Shown: one piece after another, positions 33,165 to 42,975 of the stretch
Layout of the letters: each line of letters starts with the position of its first letter
Position numbering within the stretch: the first letter of the stretch is position 1
Source of the DNA: Trichobilharzia szidati
Taxonomy: Eukaryota > Platyhelminthes > Trematoda > Strigeidida > Schistosomatidae
Reading direction: 5' to 3'
Assembly: GCA_944472155.2 (NCBI GenBank)
Contig: OX235271.1
Coordinates: 81,853,256 to 81,917,255, forward strand
Length of the DNA: 64,000 nt
Program-made: the position numbers and the translations under genes
Notes under the pieces: model-generated
Told to the model about the DNA's origin: nothing
Database searches by the model: none
What the model saw: the letters and a program-made list of their open reading frames with translations, nothing else

Positions 33165-33385
33165 TTTGATTGGACACTAGTAACTAGTGTGGTGTTTCTA
33201 GTCCTTTCTTTGGTGCAGACTGAATTCTGCCAGTCAGGTTTGCAATGTAACCACCATTCTATGTAGCTCACCATCACGGTGTACATTGTTTGTGATGATA
33301 TTAGATGATTGGAGGCAATTAGCAGGAAGCCTTGCTTGACCTAGGTTTCGTGCTGGTTAGCACTCATCATTTCAAATTAAGTATC
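33165..33385 (-). mobile_element. SINE-3 copy
   Basis: The minus strand shares 'tgattggacactagtaacta', 'gtcctttctttggtgcagac' and 'cctaggtttcgtgctggtta' with the 11 kb and 49 kb copies. The tRNA-like head is missing at its right side. Confidence 0.6.
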
Positions 33386-33589
33386 ACTAACTAAACGAGA
33401 AGTATTGATTAATAGGACAGGAAAGAAATGAGTGCTTTTTCCCCGTGTACTGAAATCTCAACAGGCAATAAGTTCGTTACATATTTATCAAGATTCCCTT
33501 GAAATGAATCAGATTGAGTAGTAATAATAATAATATCAGGGCTTCAAAATAGAATGAACTTGTGAATGGATACTAACTAGAAACATGAA

Positions 33590-33838
33590 ACTAGTTAGTG
33601 TCCAATAAAAAGTATCTAATACAGTCTTACAGGAGGTCAATCGCCAGCCCGGATGGTTCAGTGGTAACGTCTCTGATTGGAACACTGGGTGAAACGGGCT
33701 GGAATCTCGGAGGGGAGGAATATGATTTGCTTCAAGGCTGAAAACACGCCTTGCTGACTTATGAGTGCCAACAAGCACGAAACCTAAGTCTAAGACTTTC
33801 TGCCGATTGTATCCGAACATCTAATAGAATGAACTTGA
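33590..33838 (+). mobile_element. SINE-3 copy with tRNA-like head
   Basis: The plus strand has 'ggatggttcagtggtaacgt' (A box region) and 'gggctggaatctcgg' (B box region), then 'cgccttgctgacttatgagt' and 'ctgccgattgtatccga'. With 33165-33385 it forms an inverted pair separated by about 200 bp. Confidence 0.65.
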
Positions 33839-33979
33839 TAAGGCATATTAAAGGAATATCAGACAATACATCTGAAGTTACCAAATAAAGTTCAGTCGAT
33901 CTGTTTAACTTCACACTTGAACTGTTTCTGTGAGACTACATAAGACAAAATAAATTAGTCAAACTTCGTAGCATAATTA

Positions 33980-34260
33980 TTATTGATAAAAAGGAGTTCG
34001 ATTCTTTAAAACCTAAGTCCTCTGACTTTCAAAACCTTTTTAGATTATCTATGATTCATAAGACTGACAATCAGCTAAGCTCTATTCTATCAAAGTGTCG
34101 TTCTCCCACAAAAATTTGTTCAAATTATTAGCAAAACCTTATTTTAAACCCGATTCGTAGTGAATTATTTCAGTTGCTATTGTAACATACCCCTTTGAAC
34201 TTATTGACATAAATATCAAAGTCAAATGAAAAGTACGCCTTTGTTACTCTTTTATAACAA
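33980..34260 (+). mobile_element. Penelope-like RT fragment
   Basis: A frame from about 33988 reads DSLKPKSSDFQNLFRLSMIH, then ILSKCRSPTKICSNY. This follows the Penelope pattern 'PRLYGLPKIHK..LRPILSMCRSP.HKLAKWL'. The LPKIHK block is altered to SMIHK and the fragment is stopped in frame. Confidence 0.5.
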
Positions 34261-34555
34261 AAAAATGAAAATACCACTTAGAATTAAACTGAGTACTACT
34301 CACTAGATCACGTTTCACGATCTATATACACTCTCTAATTGTTTCAACGATTTCACTGGCGGGATATATAGAAAATGTTCATTATGTATCCTATTATACA
34401 TTATTTTCTCGTTGAAACATCTACTTTGAGAAACTTTGAACATATCTATAAAGTTCTAATCAGTTTGAGAAGAAGAGTCATTTCGCCATGAACCGATTCT
34501 TTCCAAATAATTTTCATACCTGGATTATAGGTTTTCGTAGGGATCTGAAAATAAT
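34261..34555. other. No gene recognised
   Basis: AT-rich. Possibly more decayed Penelope-like sequence ('gagtcatttcgccatgaacc' near 34480). Nothing firm. Confidence 0.4.
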
Positions 34556-34559
34556 TTCA

Positions 34560-34747
34560 GTGCAAATGTCTTCATAGACTAAAATCAGTCAAACAATCAC
34601 TGAAAATCAAGAAGCACTTGGACAACTGCTTCGTCTTTGTTTGAGACTCTTCAGCAATATGCACCCTCAACTCTACTAGGGATCAAAACCCGGGACCTTC
34701 AAGTTACGAGACCAAGCTAGTTGACCATTAAGCCACTTGAGTGGGAA
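34560..34747 (-). repeat. SINE-1 copy, degenerate
   Basis: The plus strand shows 'acaactgcttcgtctttgtt', 'tgagactcttcagcaatatg', 'aaaacccgggaccttcaagt' (B-box complement) and 'gaccattaagccacttgag' (A-box complement), the minus-strand order of SINE-1 from ribozyme to head. The core reads CTGAAGA but the GAAA side is changed. Confidence 0.6.
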
Positions 34748-34801
34748 TTTAATAATTCTTGAATTCGCGAAAAATACCCATTAGGACATTGAAATAAGAA
34801 C

Positions 34802-36151
34802 AAATTAGTTCAGCGAAGAGTCTCTTTTCAGCGAATTCATTCACTTAGCTGTACAGTCGCAAATATATACAATTAATTTTGTGTGTGTGTTTGTGTGTAC
34901 ATTAGGTTTGTCAAAATTAAAATCAAAATAACAGTTAGTGTGGGTTGTTGATTACATCATCGAAATAATAAAGAAATTAAAATGTGTGATTAGTAATCAA
35001 AGTTGTAACTAAGTGGGGTGAAAATTGGTAAGATGTGAGTAGGGTTACGTAATATAGACATGTTTAGAAAGATTAAATGTTAGTGAAGGAGTATGGAGAC
35101 AATTATGAAAATAAACTAGATAATAGGTGAAAAGATTGAATGGGTTAGTTACTAAAAATTATTATACGAAAATTGCAAAAAAAAATTGATAACAAAATGT
35201 TGATGACAGATAAACTTGAAATTAAACCCACGGTAGTGGGAGGGGCTGGAGAAGTTTCTTCTGTGTGCATAAATCAGGCTTTTCTATCCAAATCGCTAAG
35301 GCTTCGGCAATACAAAGTATACGGAAGCTTGTCGATTTTGGAAGGCTTCTTTTGACTTTATAGATGACTTTGAACGACTTCTCCTTGCAAATCGAATGAC
35401 CAGTGTTGGGTATATGCTCAATAGTGGCGCTCCTTATTGTTCCGTTGTTACGTTTCCGTAGCCAGGCGGGATAGCGTTCTTGAACTCTTTCAGATAAAAC
35501 TCGCATCGAACGACCATTATTGAACGCCATTATTGAGCATATACTCAACACTGGTCAATCGATTTGCAAGGAGAAGTCGTTCAAAGTCATCTATAAAGTC
35601 AAAAGAAGCCTTCCAAAATCGACAAGCTTCCGTATACTTTGTATTGCCGAAGCCTTAGCGATTTGGATAGAAAAGCCTGATTTATGCACACAGAAGAAAC
35701 TTCTCTACCCCCTCCTACTACCGTGGGTTTAATTTCAAGTTTATCTGTCATCAACATTTTGTTATCAATTTTTTTTTGCAATTTTCGTATAGTAATTTTA
35801 GTAACTAACCCATTCAATCTTTTCACCTATTATCTAGTTTATTTTCATAATTGTCTCCATACTCCTTCACTAACATTTAATCTTTCTAAACATGTCTATA
35901 TTACGTAACCCTACTCACATCTTACCAATTTTCACCCCACTTAGTTACAACTTTGATTACTAATCACACATTTTAATTTCTTTATTATTTCGATGATGTA
36001 ATCAACAACCCACACTAACTGTTATTTTGATTTTAATTTTGACAAACCTAATGTACACACAAACACACACACAAAATTAATTGTATATATTTGCGACTGT
36101 ACAGCTAAGTGAATGAATTCGCTGAAAAGAGACTCTTCGCTGAACTAATTT
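34802..36151. mobile_element. Head-to-head inverted Penelope-like pair, near-perfect arms of about 620 bp
   Basis: Left arm 34802-35423 (minus-strand element) and right arm 35531-36151 (plus-strand element) are inverted complements with few differences and 1-bp indels, around a spacer of about 107 bp. Each arm encodes the C-terminus of the GIY-YIG protein (SICKEKSFKVIYKVKRSLPK, then ILCIAEALAIWIEKPDLCTQ), a 3' UTR with a GT-rich run, and the terminal 'gtacagctaagtgaatgaat' and 'ctgaaaagagactcttcgct'. The spacer codes part of the left copy's upstream protein (ERVQERYPAWLRKRN on minus). Penelope-like insertions often carry inverted partial copies. Confidence 0.85.
36088..36143 (+). ncRNA. Penelope-like terminal hammerhead remnant (one on each palindrome arm)
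   Basis: Stem I GTACAGC pairs with GCTGAAC at 6 of 7 positions. GAAA is followed by AAGAG and CTCTT for stem III, with C at the cleavage position. The catalytic CTGANGA is replaced by TAAGTGA, so it should not cleave. The mirror copy lies at about 34810-34865 on the minus strand. Confidence 0.45.
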
Positions 36152-36169
36152 AATTCTTGAATTCGTGAC

Positions 36170-36420
36170 ATAGAGCTATTTCCCAACCAATACCTCTCGA
36201 TGAGCGTCCACTTCTCCTTGACAGTGTGGAGGACTCCGCTGGGTATGACTTCTTAGTACAACTTCATGGCATCCAAGCAGTAGCCAATAAATTAGCGGGT
36301 GATTGATATTTAGATACGGGTTATGCTGAAGAATCCTGAACGAGGAAAAAACAGCTGTCCGTTTCTCCCTTATGTTGATTCGTGACACAATCTACGCTGG
36401 AAATTTCATACCACTTGAAG
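36170..36420 (+). repeat. SINE-1 relative with a different 5' body
   Basis: Ends with 'atgctgaagaatcctgaacg', 'aggaaaaaacagctgtccg' and 'atgttgattcgtgacacaat', a ribozyme segment with an intact CTGAAGA but AAA for GAA. The preceding 150 bp ('cttctccttgacagtgtgga', 'ccaagcagtagccaataaat') is unlike other SINE-1 copies and may be a separate hammerhead SINE subfamily. Confidence 0.5.
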
Positions 36421-37418
36421 AAATAACTTTGTATTACACAGAAGAAAAAAATGTAATTACAATGAATTCAATAAAATGATGGTTATTATCATTTATAACT
36501 AACTTACATTGATTTCTTGGCTTTTTTCCAGCTGTTGATGGTGTTCGCATAGTGTTCACAACCCTTTCAGTTACTGTTGTTATTATTATGACTGAGAAAA
36601 GCAATAACAACGATAACGAGAAGACATTTATATACAACTACTGACGACTTATACGTCAATCTCTAATCTGAAAAACAAGAAAACAAACACACGAAAGAAT
36701 ACAGAAGACGACCAAATATATAATTATCATTGTTAATGCGTCTACTTTTCACCACACTCTACTACCCTAAACTTGTTTAAGGCAATCGATTACTCAGTAC
36801 ATATAAATATAAAACGGTAAAGTTAAATGTTTGCGCTAAAGTATTACATCTCTTAGTCTCTTTTCTTGTCCTAGTAAGGTCAAACAGAGATATTTTTGAA
36901 AAAGGAAACATCGACCCTAATAAAATAAATTAGTTAAACGTTCTTAAAGTGTAGACAGATAATAAACTTCGGCATTAGTACAAATACAAAGAGAAACTTG
37001 AAATGATATTCACAATAAGAGAAAGAGAATTATTACAAGAGAAAAACTATTGATTAATAGCGGTAGGTCTTAGGAATGCTTTAATGTTGAAAGGAAATAC
37101 GACATTCATAGGTGGTAGGGTAGTAGTACGTGATAATAAAAAACACGTACAAAACCAGACAACATAATGAATGTTTCAATTTATATAAAAGGATAAAGTC
37201 TACTTTCACAATTCAATGGCCTATAAGATGAACTCAAATCTGAAAGAAAGACAGATAGATAGATGGATAACTGTGATTCAGTTTTAGTTTAGACTAATAG
37301 AGTAGTTTAGAAAACTACTCATACAGAGGTAGATCATGTACCCTATTACGTTTCTACAATGGAATAAGATACACGACTAATATAGCGAATTAGAAAAAAA
37401 AAGATATTCAAGTATTGC
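36421..37418. other. No gene recognised
   Basis: AT-rich and unassigned. A short minus frame at 36434-36637 has no recognisable domain. Confidence 0.45.
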
Positions 37419-37419
37419 T

Positions 37420-37742
37420 TTGTAGGGATTTGGTTGGTTGGTTGCAGGATTTCATCATGAGCTGACATTGGTTAGAGAAGCATTGGAAAACCAGCTGGGA
37501 GTACTGCACAGCTGTTTCGTTCTAGTTTGGGACTCTTCACAGTACGCACCCACTGGATCGGGTCCCAGTGGCTTATTGGTATACGAGCTCGCCTTGTAAC
37601 CAGGTGGTCTTGGGTTTGAACCCCGGTGGGTGCGTACTGATGAGGAGTCCCAAACTAGTACGAAACGGCTGTCCAGTACTCCAAGCTGGTTTTCCAATGG
37701 TTCTCTAACCAATGTCAGCTCATGATGAAATCCTGCAACCAG
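37420..37742. mobile_element. SINE-1 foldback
   Basis: A minus-strand 3' half (37420-37556) ends at 'agtacgcaccca' and joins a plus-strand copy starting at 'ctggatcgggtcccagtggc' (A box). The B box 'gggtttgaaccccgg' and ribozyme segment 37629-37682 follow. The plus hammerhead reads ATGAGGA at the core and the minus one lacks C3. Arms of about 125 bp from the tails. Confidence 0.75.
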
Positions 37743-39178
37743 AAAAAAAAAGATTTTGAAAAGAATGAAAAAGAATTGCAGTAGTCTGGAGTAATGGAAA
37801 GATTTGCCAGGCTTAATGATCCTAGCTCAACTCTCTGTGAGTACATACTTCTTAGACGTCTGGAAGGAAAAGAGTTTACAAGACTATTTGAATTTCACTG
37901 GTAATGTCACTGCGTGACAGAATATAGATTCTCCATCAAACCCCCAGGTAAAATAATGACGATTTAACTACTAAATAAGGAGAAGAGAATTTCCAAATAC
38001 AATCAATTATTTCTACAGGATCTGAACAGGTGAGTAGCAAGTAAACACTGAGTAACTAACTGTCCGATGATAGAATAAGACTTCTCAACGAAAAAAGCAC
38101 TTGTAACCGCCTACCATGAATAACCAGAAATCATACGATAGATAAATGGATAAACAGTGAAGTCAATAAGAATGCATAAAGCAATAAGAAGGTATAATAA
38201 CAATCTCAGTTAGTCAGTTAGCTAAACCGATGAATGACAGACAGATATAGTATTCATCTTCAAATAGTCCAGTGATTCATCCAATTATTCATGAAGAAAG
38301 ATTATTTCTCTATCTGTGTAGGCGCTATCAGAGCTGTGCAATATCATTAGATTTTACTACTTCTACCTATGCTTATCGACCTGTAAATTTGCTTCAAAAC
38401 GTTACACGTACACTAGCTACCCAGTGTGTACTGTGAAATCATGCAAAATAACCATGTATCATAAACATGAAAGCCAGAAGATAAGAAGTAGAAGTACCAC
38501 CTAATAATAGATATGTTATTCACTTTTTGAAATGACCTAAGAAACACAAAGACGGGAAGTTTAGCTTGAGTTCGTACTTTTATCATTAGCTGAACATTTG
38601 TCTACATATGAACGCTGTCATCAAGTCGGAAATTGATGTAACAGAAAGGAACAAAGAGGTATAATGGAAATTTTGAAGATGAAGAATCCTGTTTAATGGT
38701 TTATCTGACAGAAGGTTTGGAATAGCCAAAGAAGGTTTTTACCAGAACTGTACACCGATTCATTACTTGGAGGAAAAACAGGAAGTTTATCTTTAAGAAG
38801 ATCAGAATACCACCTGTTAACATTCCTTTGCGTTCCAAGTGGTTGCTGATAATGATTAATTCACCACATTTTAGGTGTGATAAGGATAAGTGAATGATGA
38901 AAACACAGAAAACAGATAACCGACAACACGGACAAAAATGATCACTATCCGACCAGTGATGACTGAAACCAAACAGTGATTTCAATAGGATGGCCATCTA
39001 GTAACTATGATAGATAGTCGTTACTATCCACTATCCATAAAAACCTCATACCTAATGTAAATATCATAATATTAGTAATGGGTCCTACTTGTTGAACAAC
39101 CTATACGCCTTGTTAAAAAGACTGATAAACCCTTATTATAATGGTGAAAATGTTTGCTGCACATATCCTGCTTAGAAA
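37743..39178. other. No gene recognised
   Basis: About 1.4 kb of unassigned AT-rich sequence. Short frames such as 38701-38997 (minus) have no domain I can name. Confidence 0.45.
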
Positions 39179-39181
39179 ATC

Positions 39182-39500
39182 CTACAAAGAACTCAGTGGC
39201 ACATTGACAGGATACTAATTAGTGTCATGCATGACTGTTAGAATTCAGTCTGCAGCAAACAAAGGACTGGACTCATAATATTAGGTAGTGTCCAATCAGG
39301 GCATCCTATACAGTTCTACAGGAAGTCAAACGCGAGTCCTAATAGCTCAGTAGTAACATCTCTGACTGTAACACTGGGTGACGTGGGTTCGAATCTCAAC
39401 GGAGAGGGACATGAGTTCCTTCAAGATTGCAGTTACACCCTGATGATGAGTGCTAACAGGCACAAGGCTTTATACCGATCGCCTCCAGCCACCTATTAAG
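39182..39500 (+). mobile_element. SINE-3 copy with tRNA-like head
   Basis: The plus strand has 'gaattcagtctgcagcaaac', 'ctaatagctcagtagtaaca' (A box), 'cgtgggttcgaatctcaac' (B box) and the tail 'gatcgcctccagccac'. The clearest single-orientation SINE-3 in the window, about 320 bp. Confidence 0.75.
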
Positions 39501-40365
39501 AACTTAGTAATATCAATGCAGAAAATACCCACTGAATCATGAAGACAATAAAACCCAATTTCGCGTTTCCTATCTCGACGAAGTCATCTTCTAAGACTAC
39601 TTATATTGAATAAAATGTATAGCTATCTATTATTCAGTAAAGGCCGATGTCAAGCTTACTTTATTTAGACTAAGTGTCACAACTGTCTTGAGAGGAGTAA
39701 AGTAGGTGAAGCGGGACTCGAACCTGTGACCTACCAGTTGACAATCCGACTACTTAAGCTAATAATCCATGTAACATTGTGGATATTGTTACTCACGCAT
39801 GAATGGCTCCGATTAACACTAGTTCAGTAAGGCATTGTTCAGCATCTGGCATACACATAGAAAACAATGGAATACCTGGGAAGGTGCACTTCAAGTGAAT
39901 ACAAGCGTGGGGACAACGATGAAATAGTTAAATAAAACTTATTATATTCAGATGATTGTAAAACTGCTTTTCGTTCTAAACATTGACATTTAAGGTAAGT
40001 GAATAGTTTTTTTTTCTGATACCCATGATTTCAAAATTTAAATTTAAAGGAAAATCAACTAAGGAGAGATGTGAGCCATCAAGGGAAGAGAAGCATCCAG
40101 GAGAACCAACTCTGGTAAAGTCGTACAGACTTTATATCCTGGAGTCTTTATCATGAACGGGTTTAATTGAAAATGTGATGCTTGAGGAATTTATGCATTC
40201 TTCAGGCTGGCGAAAGAAAGAAACAATTACAGGGAAATCTTCGGGATCTGTTACAGGCAAATGATATTTCACTATTTAAAGATTCCAGTATGCGACTAAT
40301 ACCCTTTATAAGACTAATTTCGATATTGTAACGGGTTACGGGAAGACAACTGAAACACTGCCAAG
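39501..40365. other. No gene; tRNA-like remnant
   Basis: A minus-strand tRNA-like patch at 39700-39780 ('gcgggactcgaacctgtgac') resembles the one at 54955-55020. No other feature supported. Confidence 0.4.
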
Positions 40366-40369
40366 TTAA

Positions 40370-40930
40370 GTGGTAGGTTTAATACGGTGAGCAATATTGA
40401 GGTTAGCCATCTGTCGAGTGTTAGCTAAAGAGGGGAAATCAATCGACGAAGCTGTGAAGTTATATCGATTGAGAGAGATGGATAGGACACGTGTTACGTA
40501 TGCCTAGCCATCACATTCCTCGACGGGCAGTGTTAGCTGACTGATATAGGATCAGGTTGGAAAAGAGAGAGCTAGTGGTGGTCAAACGGGAACATGGCTT
40601 TATCAGTCAATGAAATCCACAACAGTTAGTTTAAGCCACTTAGGGAGATGAAGACTTTAGGCTTGGGGTCCTCAGGACGGTAAAAACCAATGAAGGCTGG
40701 AGACAGTTGGTGATATGGTTCAAAATCGTTCCTTGGAACTTATTATACCCAATTAAACTGTATTTTTCTTCGATATTACTATTCTTTTTGTTTCATATCT
40801 CTGTTTACTGTCTCTATTTTTCATTTCTTTTTACATTCTTCTCTTGCTTTGTGTGCTAAATGAAGTGTGACGACTCGAACCGCTGTACATCGGTGCAAAG
40901 TTCTATGTTGAAACCAGTCAGTCACTGAAA
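40370..40930 (+). mobile_element. LINE-2 3' end
   Basis: Plus strand: 'gagcaatattgaggttagcc', 'acacgtgttacgtatgccta', 'gggtcctcaggacggtaaaa' and 'ggtgcaaagttctatgttga', then 'aaccagtcagtcactg' as the CAGT-type terminus. Carries the RT C-terminal coding remnant and whole 3' UTR, with frames broken. Confidence 0.75.
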
Positions 40931-41950
40931 CACTTCTCAATCTCTTTATACGATTTAACGGAAACATAGGTCAATACATACAGACCACTTCTACTAAAGA
41001 ACGCTGTTTACACGAGCAACTGAAGTGGAAAATCATAATCTTAGACTGTTCTATTTATAGAAGATAATTTTCAATAAACCTTAAAACTTGTAATTTCATT
41101 CAATCAGCGAAAAAAAGGGTATTTTTCTGACACAAGCTAAAATATATTACAAATGAATCGATCAACCAGTCAATCACGTGCCTATTTATTGATCCATATT
41201 AACGATTTGCTTATTGTTTGTTACAACTAAAATAGGATTTCTTATATGTATACTTTCGTCTTCGTAAGATGTCTCCTATAAGTCATTATTACACTTTAAA
41301 TGTGAAATTTAAGTTAGTGATTTGAAAACAGTTACCCTTCTTGGTGGAGATTTTTAAAGAATATTCCAGAATGAATTAGAAGGTTAGACTCATCAAATGA
41401 AATGATGAAATTAGTTCAACAACAATATATAACAAGCTGAACAGGTAGGGAGATGCAAGGAGACCAAAACAGATCTCCAAGTATAAATTAAAACTCCCTT
41501 ACAGTAAGTACTATCAACGTCTCTTCAGAGTATGAAAATGCGAGGCAATCGTTGTCAAAAGACAACTGATAATTTACTGGATCTGAGCAAAGCAATGGAG
41601 ACACCACAGCAGCTGATCTACAACCAAATGTAAATGGGAGGCATTCACTAACACTTGCAAACACAATTTCTACGAATGTCACTGCTGATTATGAACATCA
41701 CAACAAGTCTATCGTTCCCCTGTGCGCCAATACCAAATGGTGCACACTGTTACTTCAGAAAAGGGCATCGAAGTGCTAATTAACCTCTTGTATTTATCAC
41801 AAGAAGACTCCTAACCTTTTTCTATTCACTGGTATGATAATTAATCGAAACCTGTCCCGCAAGACTTTAAAATTTTTGGAATCCAGTACACCGATGAAAA
41901 CAAGAATGACCGAATAGATTCACCTTCCCAGTTTCATAATACATATCTTT
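40931..41950. other. No gene recognised
   Basis: About 1 kb, unassigned. The minus frame at 41488-41682 has no recognisable domain. Confidence 0.45.
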
Positions 41951-41954
41951 TTTT

Positions 41955-42192
41955 ATTCCTTTACGTTCCTAGTGGAACATAAGGCTTCAAGTTACATGCT
42001 TGAAGTTTCGGTAGCGGCGGTGATTTTTTTTTGATTTTTTAGAGGATGGGGTTGCTAGTCTCATGCCCAATCTCCTATCTTCACCAGTCTTATAACTGGT
42101 TTAGTGTGGTAAAGGAGTGCGTCGGCCTGGGATCGAACCGCGGACCACATGCGTGGTAGTCGAGCATTCTATCGCTGTGCCATCGATGCACC
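41955..42192 (-). mobile_element. SINE-2 copy
   Basis: The plus strand reads 'acgttcctagtggaacataa' (tail complement), 'ggggttgctagtctcatgcc', 'gggatcgaaccgcggacc' (B box) and 'tctatcgctgtgccatcgat' (A box). Confidence 0.75.
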
Positions 42193-42284
42193 ATAATACA
42201 TATAGGCGGAAGAATTATATAGGACACTTTAAAACATACTAGATAGAACAGTAGTACTATGTTATGCTGTGGCTAATGAATCAC

Positions 42285-42326
42285 TCAGTGATTGAGTTTC
42301 AATATAGAACTTTGCACAGAAGTGCA
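42285..42326 (-). repeat. LINE-2 terminal scrap
   Basis: 'gtttcaatatagaactttgc' and 'acagaagtgcagcag' match the last 40 bp of LINE-2. It is joined directly to the following SINE-1. Confidence 0.55.
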
Positions 42327-42722
42327 GCAGTGACTTGCTACAGGACAGAGTTTCCTGGAGTTCTAGTGAGAAGTCGTGACCAGTGAGGTCCATCCAGACG
42401 TCATGTGTGAGGATGGAGTTCTCGCCGATGACGTTAGTCGGTGGTCGCTTTATAATCACGAATTGGTAGAAGTTAGAATTCATGAAGTGGCCATTGAATC
42501 GGGTCCCAGTCGATGAATAGTATACGAACTTGCCTTGTAACCTGAAGGTCCTGGGTCCGAACCCTGTCGGTAGGTGCGTACTGCCAATGATTCCCACACT
42601 AGGAGGCGGAAACAGCTGTCCAGTACTCCCTGGTGGTTTCAATGGTTCTCTAACTGATATCAATCCGTGGTCAAACTTGTATAAACCAATCTAATCCTTA
42701 TAAACCAGACTCTTGAAAATCA
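42327..42722 (+). mobile_element. SINE-1 copy, near full length
   Basis: 5' body ('ttctagtgagaagtcgtgac', 'cagtgaggtccatccagacg'), A box at about 42506-42525, B box 'gggtccgaaccctg', ribozyme segment 42577-42627 with core CCAATGA (dead), and tail 'ggttctctaactgatatcaa'. About 395 bp. Confidence 0.75.
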
Positions 42723-42779
42723 AATGTAAACCAGTAAAGACAATTCAGAATTTGATTTTCCGCCATTAAGAGTAAACAA

Positions 42780-42975
42780 AAGATGAAATCATGAGCTGAC
42801 ATCAGAGTAAGAGAACCACTGGAAAACCTGGGAGTACTGGACAGCAGTACGCCGGTAGGTGCGTGCCGCTGAAGGGTCCCAAACTAGGACAAAACAGGTT
42901 TCCAGTGGTTCTCTTACTGATGTCAACTTATGATGAAATTCGCCATCCAATCAAACCAAATCCCTACGAAACTAC
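42780..42975. mobile_element. SINE-1 3'-half foldback
   Basis: A minus tail (42783-42845) joins a plus ribozyme segment and tail (42855-42975). The arms are inverted complements of about 60 bp. The plus core is CTGAAGG with GAA changed to AAA, so it is dead. Confidence 0.65.

Noticed and set aside
35160..36150. Two adjacent tandem genes with the same protein ending
   Set aside because: The two frames are the arms of one inverted Penelope-like pair, not separate host genes.
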